A DNA stretch of 64,000 nucleotides, taken from positions 23,592,513 through 23,656,512 of the forward strand of contig CM043968.1 in assembly GCA_014529385.2 (NCBI GenBank), given 5' to 3'. The notes under the pieces were generated by a model, which did no database searches, was not told where the DNA came from, and worked only from the letters and a program-made list of their open reading frames with translations. The position numbers and the translations under genes were made by a program. Shown here piece by piece: positions 20,071 through 31,980 of the stretch (positions are counted from its first letter, which is position 1; each line of letters begins with the position of its first letter). The stretch is from Adiantum capillus-veneris (taxonomy: Eukaryota > Streptophyta > Polypodiopsida > Polypodiales > Pteridaceae).

Positions 20071-21540
20071 GTATACAGGTATACAGGAGCTACAAAGCAG
20101 CTACAAGCGACAAAAACAAAGAAAAACAAAAATTATATTACAAGGGCAGTGTCTTACATGATTTTGCAATTTTTATGTTTGATTGCGGATATTGATAATA
20201 TTTATGCCCTTATATACCTTGTTTTGCAACAAGAAGAGATCAAATGATGAATTTGGGTCTCTAGACGTGTAAATATCACTAAATAAGAGTGTTTTTGGAG
20301 CTAAAAAGTGGAAAAAAGTGGTAATCCAAGTTCAAAAATCACAAATAAGTGTACATTCATATACACAGGGTTACCAGCTATTTATTGTGTATGTTTGGAA
20401 ATTTTTGGCTTCAATTTGCTATTTTCCTTTATTTTTTATGATTTTCTTAACAAAAGTAAAAGAAAAATAAAAAAAGCAGGTGAAATGAGATCGGAAAAAA
20501 GAAAAGAATAGACGGTGATGGTCCGAATGACAAGGGCAACCCATGGTAAAAATTGGGTACAATTCTGAAAAAGTTGCGGAAAGTCCGAAACGGCAGAATT
20601 TTGGCAAGTGGACGGAATTCTAAGAAAACAGGTCAAACGGAGTCCGATTTGGGAAATTTCAGATCCTAAAGCGCATCTCACAACGAGATAGGAGCACATG
20701 ACAAATTTGGTGGCAAGTGAACCGGGAAGTCCGAAGTTAAGTATTTTTCACATCACTTTCAAGCTCATTCACACTATTACCTTTTTGGAGAAGAGCAGAG
20801 AGCCACAGGAGCACAGATCTTCTACGACCTTCTACGACTTCCATGAGAGCTCAAAGGACACCAGACATGAGAGGTAGACTCGTTGCCATAAGCTTTTGAT
20901 GCTTATCATTAACTTTTGTCGCGAGAACTGACCAAAACCAAGAAACAAGAGCAGACGGGGAATGAGGTAGAATGCTAGGTAGTGGCACAACCGCCTAACC
21001 AAACCTCGCAAGAACTTATAGGTGGGTTACCTTAGTATAGAAGATGGGTTTCTAACACTCAAAGCTCGAGAAAGAACGACGGGAAAAACCCTAGGTCAAC
21101 AGAGCCTGCAAGAGGCAAACAGGAAAAAGTTGTCGAAACAACACGAAACTTCACAGGAAGTTCAACCACATCAAGGACAATGCAACCATAGAATATCTCC
21201 AAGTTTGAATCACAAAAAGTAGGTCGGAACAACCGATTTGGCTGCGGAAAAAGACGCTTTTGGGCAACCAAAGGGAGAAAGATGGAGAACGGGGAGCCAA
21301 AGTCAAGTTCAACCAAATAGATGGCTTCACAACATATCCAATGAGCTGGAAATGCAACTCTCGAGAAGAAAAGTTAAAGAAATTCAACTCCAAGGCAAAA
21401 AGACGACTTCGGAGACTGAAATGCCTATAAGGGGGCTTTTTAGCTAATCTGATGACTTTTTAAGTTGAAAACTAGTTAGCAGAGCTTAGGGCACTAGCAC
21501 AAAGCATTCTTTGCACAAAAAGACCAACATTTCAAGAAAA

Positions 21541-22549
21541 GACATCATACGCGTATGATGTCTCACAGCATGAATTTCACTTCCATTTCAACATTTGAGT
21601 GCATAGCCTCATTCCACATGTTAATCACATCCTATGAACCAAGTATCATGAGAATTGGAGTTGGAAAACCCAAGGAAAACCAAAAAGATGCAAAGTAGGC
21701 CATAAAATTGATTTTTGGTCCTAATTTTGTCAAAATAACTCCAAACTCATTGAAACTTTGTAGGATTGTTGTTAAACACATCTACAAGCTATCTGGAACC
21801 AAAAAGCACCATTTTGACACAAAAGACATCATATGCGTATGATGTCTATTTGCACTTACAGAGCCAAAACTGCTCATTTGTCATCATACATCCACATTAT
21901 ATATCTAATACATGCTACATATGAAATTTGGAACCATTTGGTCAAGAGGATCACCCCATTAGCCCAATTGCGGGAAAATCCTTCACCTAAAGCCTATTTT
22001 TGGCCCAAATCCAACATACTCAAGTCCAAACCAAGATTTGAGTAGAGACAGTTCTTCACTAGTACATGGGGAGTCCACAGAACCAATCCCATGCAAAATT
22101 GATGAAAAAGACATCATACGCGTATGATGTCTCTAGAGCCATTTTTAGCCCAAAATCTATCCAAACTTCATAAATCCACTGAATAAGCCTATCTAAAGCC
22201 AAATCCAAGCTTATAGAGAAATTTGGTCCAAAAATACAGTAAAAGACATCATACGCGTATAATGTCTCACTATGTGATTTTGGCACCTCAGGGTTTCAAC
22301 CACCAAACAGAAGTGATCTACATGCCATTTGAAAGTGAACCACCAAGTTTTATCCAATTTGGATCATAAAATCCAATTCCCTTTCAAAATTTTGCCAAGA
22401 GCCGGAATTGGACTAAATTGGCCAAAACTTGACCAAATGGGATCCAACCTCAAATCCAAGCATATGATAATCATGTATACACTATCAGCTACAAGCACAA
22501 CCAATATGAAGTCATTTTGACACAAAAGACATCATACACGTATGATGTC
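21541..22549. repeat. Palindrome array, element A 3' spacer (5 copies)
   Basis: Copies at 21541-21562 (perfect), 21825-21846, 22110-22131 (perfect), 22245-22266 and 22528-22549, with start spacings 284, 285, 135 and 283 bp. The half-site is GACATCATACG, as in the leader. Departures from the perfect form are mostly C/T or G/A changes, several of them in the central CGCG, as expected from methylated CpG decay. The intervening sequences are unlike one another except for scattered short phrases. Confidence 0.94.
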
Positions 22550-22717
22550 TCCAGCATGATTTTGAGCCCATTTTGCATATTTTTTTCACCTACCTTGCAT
22601 CCTTAGGCCCTGAATAGCTCATGTTTCAATTTTCAAGTCATTTGGATAATTAAAAGCTTCATTTCGGCTTTCAGTACTAAAAAGACGCTAACTTCTGAAA
22701 TTGGAGTTACAGGATCC

Positions 22718-25700
22718 ATGGATTCCACCAAGTCATCGGCAACGAAGAGAAAAAGACCGACAATCAAAGATGCTATTGCAGAAGCGGAACCATTTCACAT
22801 TCTAGCAGAAACCCTCAAGCCAACCAAAACTTGGGTGGAGGAAGTAGTATTGGAGAAAGAGGGAATAAAGATCTACCAGGGGACTTTCAGAGATCCTCAA
22901 GGGCAAGCGGTGGATGTACCAATGATCCCACAGGAATTGGTAGATTATAGCAGGTCAGAAGACATCAGCAGGTACCTGGAAAGGGCAGACTTGCACAGTT
23001 TCTTCACCTCGAGACCATCAGGTGTGGATACAAGAAGAGTGTACGAGTTGGCAACATCCATTCAGAAGGATGGAAAAGCCACATTGACAGCCATGGATGG
23101 AGAGAAGGTAGAAGTACAGATCACTCCATAGCTAATTGAAGACGCATTGAAGCTGCACAACAAAGGGAGCTCGGTCAGGGAAAAAAGGGAGGCCATAGAG
23201 GTCTATGGGCCCAAGAAACAGAATGCGACCTATGGAGATATGAAGGACCCAAGAGCGGCAACCCTTTGCCGACTGTACAACCAATTTCTTCATGTTTGCA
23301 ATAAAAGACCGCAAAAGTATACGACACCACCCCATGCCATTGCGACCATCATCACATGGGCATTAAAGAGCAATATGCCAAAAGAGGTGAATTATGCTCA
23401 ACACATCCACGAGCAAGTAATTGGCATGCACAACGAGAAGCCAAGATACATAGGAGAAGCGGAAATTCTGACAAGAATAGCTTATGAAGCTATTGGAGCT
23501 AGAGATCAGTGGCCAAAGGCTCCCTCCCAGAATGAGTGGCTTAGAGAAGCCGACGAGGAGGAAGAACAACCCGAAGTATCCAAGAGGGCATCCACAAGAG
23601 CACGCCGAAAACTAGAAGCAGTTTCAGAACCTGAAGAGGATGTGGACGAGCCACTTAAGAAGAAAGTAAAGAAGAAGGTTGCTCCCAAGCAAACCAAAAG
23701 TCAGAAAGCGGCAAGAATGGAAAGATTAGTGGAGCAGTTTAGAGCGGAAAGAGCTCTAAAGGGTGACTTTGAAGAAAAGTGGGTGCCAGACCCCACTAAA
23801 GTCGGAACTAGCTCGGCCAGGCCACACATTGATCAATACGATCAATATATTAAAGCTTATGAGGAGTCAGAGGCTATTTTGGAGCAGCAACCTGTAGAGC
23901 CATACACTGAAGAGGAGGTACAACAATTAAAAGCTGAGCTGAAAAAAGACGACAAGGGGAAAAGGAAAGTAGATGGGTCTACTAAGCCTCAAGAGAAAGA
24001 TGGGCAAGCCGACAAAGGGAAAGCCAAGGAAGCTGAGGACAAACATCCCTCTATGACTGATGTACCAAGCCCGAAGAAGACGGAAAAAAGTGTGGAAGAG
24101 ACCACAGTAGAGGTGGACACAGATGTTTTGGAAAAGCCAGAAGCCGAGACCAAAGAAAAGAAGATAGATCGAGTTCAGCAAAAGAGAAATGATTATGAGG
24201 ATCTGGTAGAGATAGGATACACCGAAGAAGAGGCCCTTGAGGCAGTTTATGGGATCACCCTACAAAAACAAGATGAACGGAGAGGGACGGAGAAAAAGAC
24301 AAAGAGTAAAAAAGAAAGTGAAGAGAAACTGGACGAACCGAAAATACTAGAAGAGCCAAAGCCAGTGGAGGTGGTGGCGGAAAGAGCTTTAGAGTTGACA
24401 GATGATGATGAAAAAGACATGCACATGGTGCATGAACTGCTCAACAAGATAAAAGAAAGGTCCAAGGCAAAGCAAGTAGAGATTGAGACAGCCAAACAAA
24501 GGGAAGCGGAGTTGCAGAGAAATTTAGAGAATGCTATGACTGAATCTGAAAGTCATAAAGCATCACTCCATGACGCGGAAAACGAGAGAGACGGCTTGAT
24601 GCTCCAACTAGCCGAGGCTTCAAGAGAAGTAACAAGTGCATAGGAAGCAAAGGAGCGGATAGAGGATGAGTTGGAGGCGGCTAAGGATGAGCTCATTGAG
24701 CTAAGGGAAAGAGTCGAGCTCCAAGAAAGAACAATCACTAGACTCAGGTCTACCCCTAGAGCTAGCAGAGCAGGAACCGAACAAGAGGGAGCTATCGTAC
24801 CAGTTTTGGAAGACCAGGTCCGAAGCTTACAAAGAGAGCTAAGATTAGAGAAAGTGCAAAGGTTGCACATTGCGGAGGGATCATTGGCCGTAGAGGAGAG
24901 GCTCACATTAGAAAATCAAACACTATGGACAGAGAATGAGGCCCTCCGCAAACAGCTCCAAGATCTACAAGAGCAACAAAGAAGAGAGACAGAGACACCA
25001 CACGAAGAATCAGGTGGAGTAGCCATAGAGCTACCAGAAACTGGAGAGGCAACCACAATTGAGGATCCAGCCCCAACTAGAGAGGTGGCCTCGACTTCAA
25101 GAATCTCTGAAGAAGAAGAACAAAGGCTCCATGACCAAATAGAAAAGTCATCAGAGGAGAGTGCCAAAGTGGAAATGGAATGGGAGAGGAGACTCCTAAT
25201 CTCCATTAGACTTCAGGGACTAGACACAAAAGTGCTCCATGAACAGTGGATGCAACCCAGCCTGCCTTTCCCTTTGATGAAATTTGAAGTGCTAAAGACG
25301 AAAAAGAGACTAGAAGGAGAGCAGTATGTCGCTCTTTACGAAGGCGACATCACAAAGGAGGAACAATCAAAGAAGATAGTAGATTCACAACCTAGATGGA
25401 GGAAAGGTTGGCTGAACAAATACCCAGCCTACCTCATCTACTTGGTGGAGGCACCAAAGGAGATCCGGGAGGATGCAACCTTCTGCCCGGTGCTAAGAGT
25501 CAGAAACTGGAAAGAGCATGGCAGGATTGCAGAAAAGAAGCCTAATTGGCTTAATTATCCCACGATGCCAGGACCAAAGTCAGGAGAGAGAATAGGTAAA
25601 TCCTACATGGTGAAAACCCTAACGGGCACCATCAAGCTCTTTACTAGCTCTCCTGACCTTTCATGTCAGATGCTCAAGAAAATCTGCAGGACTCTCTTAG

Positions 25701-25993
25701 CTTGCATTGAAGTGTTCGCGCCAGATAAAGCCACGACCTCGAGTCTACTATCGGTGGCCGACACGGTGTCTGATATGATGTACGATCTTTCATTGCAGCC
25801 TTCTCCAAAAGTGTTACACCTCTTATACCAAAGGATTATGTTTTTGCCTAGCTTCAACATGCAAACATTCGAAGAAGCTTTCTACACCGGCTTTTTCACC
25901 CACGAAAGCAAAATATTCGGCCCAACCTTGACCATCGGCAACCTACGATACGAATCACATTTGCAGATGCTCAAGACGACAGGACTTTATTGA
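22718..25993 (+). pseudogene. Element A 3' ORF: large coiled-coil protein of unknown function, two in-frame TAG stops
   Basis: One frame of 1,092 codons from ATG 22718 to TGA 25991, interrupted only by TAG at 23129 and TAG at 24641. Part 1 (about 270 residues) looks globular and is shared with element G, including KYTTPPHAIAT and AEILTRIAYEAI; it starts with a basic TKRKRPT and is followed by PLKKKVKKKV, both possible nuclear signals. The middle is acidic/basic and becomes strong coiled coil (about 24400-25000). The C-terminal 230 residues are globular again, with MVKTLTGTIKLF and EEAFYTGFFTHESKIFGP conserved in G. No signal peptide or membrane segment is seen, so it is not an envelope protein by sequence. 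I do not recognise the family. G has a sense codon where A has the first TAG. Confidence 0.85.
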
Positions 25994-26030
25994 CCAAGCA
26001 TAAAAGTCATGTCAGGGACGACATGAACGC

Positions 26031-26045
26031 GGGGGGGGGGGGGAG
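26031..26045 (+). promoter_or_regulatory. Polypurine tract of element A
   Basis: G13-AG directly before the 3' LTR, the usual plus-strand primer position. The same tract, inverted, lies at 7776-7790 in B. Confidence 0.93.
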
Positions 26046-26329
26046 TGTTGAGCCAGCAAAGGATCACACCCACATTTTTGCTCACACTCATCATTTTGTA
26101 ACCATTGATTGTAATAAATGTCTTTCCGACATTAATTTTGATTTGAGCCATTCATTAAGTAACGGGACTCAATTGAGTTTCCAGCTTGTAATCCCGAAGT
26201 AATTTCACTTGTTGATGTAATTAGTTAGAGATGTTCTCACCTCCAAGGCTGAGGTATATAAGCCAAAGTTTTTGTAACCTAAGGGGGGGATTATTAATCA
26301 AAGTGAGTTTTTGAGCGCCGTGACTGTGT

Positions 26330-26408
<79 letters not shown>

Positions 26409-27032
26409 TTATCTACTTGCTACGCGAGCTACGGAGCCGCCATTGGAGAAGCGACACCGCCATTGTGTTAGCAACGGCGAGAGCTACGCACAGATACCAA
26501 GAGTGCGCGCTATTGGCTTCTATGTGTGGTAAGTTCCTACGAGCTTCAGTGTGAGTTTTCTTCCAACTCGTGTGTCGGAATTGAGCGTGCAGCATATCTA
26601 TAGAACCACAACGAGTAGAGCTACACATTAGTACCATCGGAGACAAGTTTCGGTCACCTGTATATTTCGGCCTGTCTTTATACGCGTTTACCGCACGGAG
26701 TGGTTATAGGTTGAGTTTTCAGTTCAAGTCTTTAGGGTGTTGTTCTTACCTAGTGTATAGACTTCCCCTTAAGTTTGAGATCGATTCAATGATTCTAGAT
26801 CTTGTTTCGTATAGCATTCTTTCGTAGTACGGATTTCAGTCACTTGCGTATTTTAGAACTTAGATTTTATTTCCTTAGTAGTGATTGTCATTAGAAGGTC
26901 GAGTAGGTGATTTGACACCCACCTAGTTGTTTCCATGCGCCTGCGGGTCAAGCTCCGTCCTCGTCTGACAAATTCTGTTGTTGGTTGAGTTCTCGCTATT
27001 TAGCTTCCGCTAGTGGCGTAACCGCCTTAACA
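26046..27032 (+). repeat. Element A 3' LTR (987 bp)
   Basis: Starts TGTTGAGCC and ends CTTAACA, followed by the ACATC target duplication. It contains the TATATAAG box at 26255-26262 and a 75-nt GA run at 26332-26406. It lies between the A and B coding regions and would form the loop of the large inverted repeat. Its promoter points rightward, into the antisense strand of B. Confidence 0.95.
26332..26406 (+). repeat. GA microsatellite in LTR (75 nt)
   Basis: Uninterrupted GA run, the longest of the four family-1 LTR alleles in the window (75, 47, 21, 21). Confidence 0.97.
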
Positions 27033-27037
27033 ACATC
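27033..27037. other. Target-site duplication of element A, right copy (ACATC)
   Basis: Matches 8040-8044; see that entry for how it restores the B sequence. Confidence 0.95.
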
Positions 27038-27565
27038 ATATCAGACACCGTGTCGGCCGTCGATAGTAGACTCGAGGTCGTGGCTTTATCTGGCGCGAAA
27101 ACTTCAATGCAAGCTAAGAGAGTCCTGCAGATTTTCTTGAGCATCTGACATGAAAGGTCAGGAGAGCCAGTAAAGAGCTTGATGGTGCCCGTTAGGGTTT
27201 TCACCATGTAGGCTTTACCTATTCTCTCTCCTGCCTTCGGTCCTGGCATCCTGGGATAATTAAGCCAATTTGGATTCTTTTCTGCAATCCTGCCATGCTC
27301 TTTCCAGGTACTTGCTGATGTCTTCTGACCTGCTATAATGTACCAATTCCTGTGGGATCATCGGTACATCCACCGCTTGCCCTTGAGGATCTCTGAAAGT
27401 CCTCTGATAGATCTTTATTCCCTCTTTCTCCAATACTGCTTCCTCCACCCAAGTTTTGGTTGGCTTGAGGGTTTCTGCTGGAATGTCAAATGGTTCCGCT
27501 TCTGCAATAGCATCTTTGATTGTTGGTCTTTTTCTCTTCGTTGCCGATGACTTGGTGGAAACCAT
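27038..27565 (-). pseudogene. Element B 3' ORF, internally deleted
   Basis: The minus strand starts with ATG at 27565, equal to A 22718, and follows the first 88 codons of the 3' ORF. At about 27300 it jumps to the C-terminal domain (A 25515 onward). The deletion is 2,531 bp between two copies of CTGGAAAG and shifts the frame, so the reading stops at about 27260. The C-terminal remainder runs to 27038, where element A is inserted, and resumes at 8039. The coiled-coil middle and most of the N-terminal domain are gone. Confidence 0.9.
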
Positions 27566-30390
27566 AGATCCTGTAACTCCAATTTCAGAAGTTAGAGTCT
27601 TTTTAGTACTGAAAGCCGAAATGAAGCTTTTAACTATCCAAATGACTTGAAAATTGAAACATGAGCTATTCAGGGCCTAAGGATGCCAGGTAGGTGAAAA
27701 AATATGCAAAATGGACTCAAAATCATGCTGGAGACATCATACGCGTATGATGTCTTTTGTGTCAAAATGACTTCATATTGGTTGTGCTTGTAGCTGATAG
27801 TGTATACATGATTATCATATGCTTGGATTTGAGTTTGCATCCCATTTGGTCAAGTTTTGGCCAATTTAGTCCAGTTCCGGCTCTTGGCAAAATTTTGAAA
27901 AGGAATTGGATTTTATGATCCAAATTGGATAAAACTTGGTGGTTCACTTTCAAATGGCATGTAGATCACTTCTGTTTGGTGGTTGAAGCCCTGAGGTGCC
28001 AAAATCACATAGTGAGACGTCATACGCGTATGATGTCTTTTACTGTATTTTTGTACCAAATTTCTCTATAAGCTTGGATTTGGCTTTAGATAGTCTTATT
28101 CAGTGGATTTATAAAGTTTGGATAGATTTTGGGCTAAAAATGGCTCTGGAGACATCATACGCGTATGATGTCTTTTTCATCAATTTTGCATGGGATTGGT
28201 TCTGTGGACTCCCCATGTACTAGTGAAGGACTGTTCCTACTCAAATCTTGGTTTGGACTTGAGTATGTTGGATTTGGGCCAAAAATAGGCTTTAGGTGAA
28301 GGATTTTCCTTCAATTGGGCTAATGGGGTGATCCTCTTGACCAAATGGTTCCAAATTTCATATGTAGCATGTATTAGATATATATAATGGATGTATGATG
28401 ACAAATGAGCAGTTTTGGCTTTGTAAGTGCAAATAGACATTATACGCGTGTGATGTCTTTTGTGTCAAAATAGTGCTTTTTGGTTCCAGATAGCTTGTAG
28501 ATGTGTTTAACAACAATCCTACAAAGTTTCAATGAGTTTGGAGTTATTTTGACAAAATTAGGACCAAAAATCAATTTTATGGCCTACTTTGCGTCTTTTT
28601 GGTTTTCCTTGGGTTTTCTAACTCCAATTCTCATGATACTTGGTTCATAGGATATGATTAACATGTGGAATGAGGCTATGCACTCAAATGTTGAAATGGA
28701 AGTGAAATTCATGCTGTGAGACATCATACGCGTATGATGTCTTTTCTTGAAATGTTGGTCTTTTTGTGCAAAGAATGCTTTGTGCTAGTGCCCTAAGCCC
28801 TGCTTACTAGTTTTCAACTTAAAAAGTCATCAGATTAGCTAAAAAGCCCCCTTATAGGCATTTCAGTCTCCGAAGTCGTCTTTTTGCCTTGGAGTTGAAT
28901 TTCTTCAACTTTTCTTCTCGAGAGTTGCATTTCCAGCTCATTGGATATGTTGTGAAGCCATCTATTTGGTTGAACTTGACTTTGGCTCCCCGTTCTCCAT
29001 CTTTCTCCCTTTGGTTGCCCGAAAGCGTCTTTTTCACCATCGATAAGTGAATCAGCTTTCTTTTGGGTTTTGCTTGCAAACATAAGTCATCGATAGTTAC
29101 TTGAAGCTGCTTGTGAAGTTTCATTTCATTTGGTCGTCAATTTCAGCCGTTATGCCAAAATGACGCTTTGTGTGTCCGCAGCCAAATCGGTTGTTCCGAC
29201 CTACTTTTTTGTGATTCAAACTTGGAGATATTCTATGGTTGCATTGTCCTTGATGTGGTTGAACTTCCTGTGAAGTTTCGTGTTGTTTCGACAACTTTTT
29301 CCTGTTTGCCTCTTGCAGGCTCTGTTGACCTAGGGTTTTTCCAGTCGTTCTTTCTCGAGCTTTGAGTGTTGGAAACCCATCTTCTATACTAGGGTAACCC
29401 ACCTATAAGTTCTTGCAAGGTTTGGTTAGGCGGTTGTGCCACTACCTAGCATTCTACCTCATTCCCCGTCTGCTCTTGTTTCTTGGTTTTGGTCAGTTTT
29501 CGCGACAAAAGTTAATGATAAGCATCAAAAGCTTATGGCAACGAGTCTACCTCTCATGTCTGGTGTCCTCTGAGCTCTCATGGAAGTCGTAGAAGATCGT
29601 AGAAGATCTGTGCTCCTGTGGCTCTCTGCTCTTCTCCAAGAAGGTAATAGTGTGAATGAGCTTGAAAGTGATGTGAAAAATACTTAACTTCGGACTTCCC
29701 GGTTCACTTGCCACCAAATTTGTCATGTGCTCCTATCTCGTTGTGAGATGCGCTTTAGGATCTGAAATTTCCCAAATCGGACTCCGTTTGACCTGTTTTC
29801 TTAGAATTCCGTCCACTTGCCAAAATTCTGCCGTTTCGGACTTTCCGCAACTTTTTCAGAATTGTACCCAATTTTTACCATGGGTTGACCTTGTCATTAG
29901 GACCATCACCGTCTATTCTTTTCTTTTTTCCGATCTCATTTCACCTGCTTTTTTCTTATTTTTCTTTTACTTTTATTAAGAAAATCATAAAAAATAAAGA
30001 AAAATAGCAAATTGAAGCCAAAAATTTCCAAACATACACAATAAATAGCTGGTAACCCTGTGTATATGAATATACACTTATTTGTGATTTCTGGACTTGG
30101 ATTACCACTTTTTTCCACTTTTTAGCTCCAAAAACACTCTTATTGAGTGATATTTACACGTCTAGAGACCCAAATTCATCATTTGATCTCTTCTTGTTGC
30201 AAAACAAGGTATGTAAGGGCATAAATATTATCAATATCCGCAATCAAACATAAAAATTACAAAATCATGTAAGACACTGCCCTTGTAATATAATTTTTGT
30301 TTTTCTTTGTTTTTTGTCGCTTGTAGCTGCTTTGTAGCTCCTGTATACCTGTATACCTCCCCCCCTCCTAGTCTGAGTCCTCCCGGATGA
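27566..30390 (-). other. Element B non-coding 3' spacer with palindrome array
   Basis: The inverted counterpart of A 20037-22717. Five palindromes at 28720-28741, 28436-28457, 28151-28172, 28016-28037 and 27733-27754 give spacings of 284, 285, 135 and 283 bp in element sense, identical to A. Three of the five are perfect. B has about 120 bp near 29040-29160 that A lacks. The G-rich purine tract after pol is at 30357-30370. No coding sequence is supported here. Confidence 0.9.
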
Positions 30391-31260
30391 CTATGAAGTG
30401 TCTGTGGGCGAAGAATTGTAGTTGTTTGGGTCATAAGTTCCCAATGCAATTGTAGAGCGATGATACAACAACCGTTCCAATAAAGCTTCTCTTTGTTTGA
30501 TTGAAGGATTGGTGGTTGGGTTTTGGGTTGGTTTTGGCACTTCGGTAGTAGAATCAGTAGATGGATTCTTCTTTACCTTGTTGTTCTTTTTCATAATCCA
30601 AATCTGCTTCCGCTTCGCTTGTGCTTGCCACAAACTCTTTGCAACCCAAACCTGCTTTGTTCTTTGTGTTGATTTCCTTGCCTTGAAATACCTAGGAGTT
30701 TCCGTGGATTGTACTGAATGGAGTTCCTGTTTACAAATCCTTGGGATCCAAATTTGCTTGCTATAGCTTTGTGCCGTCATGAACTTATTTGGAATCCAGA
30801 TCTGTTTCACTATCCTTAATTTTCTGGAATCACTCTATTGTCTGGTATTGAAGACTCTGTTTTCCACCTTTGTGTTCTCTGGCACAACCTTTTTTGGTCT
30901 CCATACCAACTTTGACTCCGTTTTTTCCCAAGGTTGAGCTGTTATATTATTGCTTGTGTTCCTTATCCAATGTTGAGAGTTCCTTGTCGAAGAGCAATCC
31001 AGTTGTATAGAAACTTTTGGTTGCCATTGCTTCTTCTTTTTCTCTGGTTGTTGTTTACCTTTGTTCTTGGATTCTTCCTTTGGACTTGGCACTGCTCCTT
31101 TGGTGAACTTAACTGATTGACTTTCACCTTCGTATTTGATAAGCACTGATTTAGAACTCCAGTCAATCATTGCATTGTATTGCTTCTGCCATGGTTGTCC
31201 TAACAATAATGGATGTTGTGTAGCTTGGTCTTCAACCACGTAAAACATATGAGGATACAC
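30391..31260 (-). pseudogene. Element B pol C-terminus: second protease end and tryptophan-motif tail
   Basis: Two open pieces (31260-30835 and 30810-30391) are separated by a stop around 30834. The first carries the HPLLLGQPW strand of the second retropepsin; the second carries the IWIPN, IWIPR, VWVAK and IWIMK motifs of the basic tail. Both are close to A 19150-20036. Preservation of this end while RT and integrase core are gone is notable. Broken by C-to-T type stops. Confidence 0.88.
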
Positions 31261-31272
31261 ATACTGGTTAAT

Positions 31273-31980
31273 CTATATATGTAAAACTGTGCATCCGACA
31301 ATTTTGATTGAATTCTCAGAGTAACTCTTTAACTCTTGCTTGGCAGTTTGTAATTTAGTGGCATTTGTCAATTGTCTATACAAACTGAGTGAAAGTAGGT
31401 TAGTTTGAGCTCCTGAATCCAATAGTGCTCTGGCTTTGATTTGGTTGGTTCCTACTTTGCATTCAATGATGGGTTCTTCTTTGTCATTATCCATTTCTGT
31501 TATACTGACTGCGTTTATTCGTATTGCTCCTTCATTGCGCTGTTTCTGACGCAGTAGTCTTCTTTTCTCCATTCTTTCCTTCGCCTCGGCTTGCGCTTCC
31601 TCCATAATCTTTTTCTTTTTCTGGACACGCAGCTTTTCTTGATGTATTTTGAGAAGCATGTCTTGGGTTAGCGGCAAAAGATACTTCTTCACTCTGCATC
31701 CACTAATCCAATTGGGCATTTCTTCTCCGTCTAATGTAGCAAGCTTGACGGCTCCACTTGGTGATAGATCTTTAATCACCAGAGGTCCCATCCCTCGCTT
31801 TTTAAGCTTCTTAGTATGCTATTTCAGAGTGTAAACTAGGACATAGTCCCCAACCTTAAACTCTTTAGTCCGCACATGCTTATCAAAAAATTCCTTTTGT
31901 CGCCTTTTTTGAGTGTAGATCGAAGCTACTGCTTTTAGGCGAAGCTCGTCTAGCTTTTCCAGGTCATCTATTCTATCAGT
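31273..31980 (-). pseudogene. Element B integrase C-terminal domain and second protease active site
   Basis: From the deletion joint at about 31978 the frame reads the end of integrase, meets a stop near 31819 where A has a glutamine codon, and continues to 31273 with the DSGAQ active site near 31410. Another stop near 31274 again replaces a Gln codon of A. Both changes are CAA or CAG to TAG, i.e. C-to-T on the coding strand. Confidence 0.87.

Larger units (their letters stand above)
20037..22717 (+). other. Element A non-coding 3' spacer
   Basis: 2.7 kb between the pol stop and the 3' ORF with no long reading frame. It begins with a G-rich purine tract (20055-20070). It then holds AT-rich sequence, a region with a GACATGAGAGGTAGAC phrase that recurs in element G near 57930, and from 21541 a five-copy palindrome array. 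Relative to B, A lacks about 120 bp near 21248. The spacer is present in both members and has an equivalent in family 2, so it is part of the element's design. Confidence 0.8.

Noticed and set aside
9543-22549. Regularly spaced palindromes taken as a CRISPR array
   Set aside because: The units are 125-288 bp apart, lie inside a plant LTR element in both leader and 3' spacer, are perfect palindromes and have no cas genes; the sequence is eukaryotic.
22718-25993. 3' ORF as an envelope-like protein
   Set aside because: No signal peptide, no transmembrane helix and no furin-like site visible; the centre is coiled coil with basic clusters instead.
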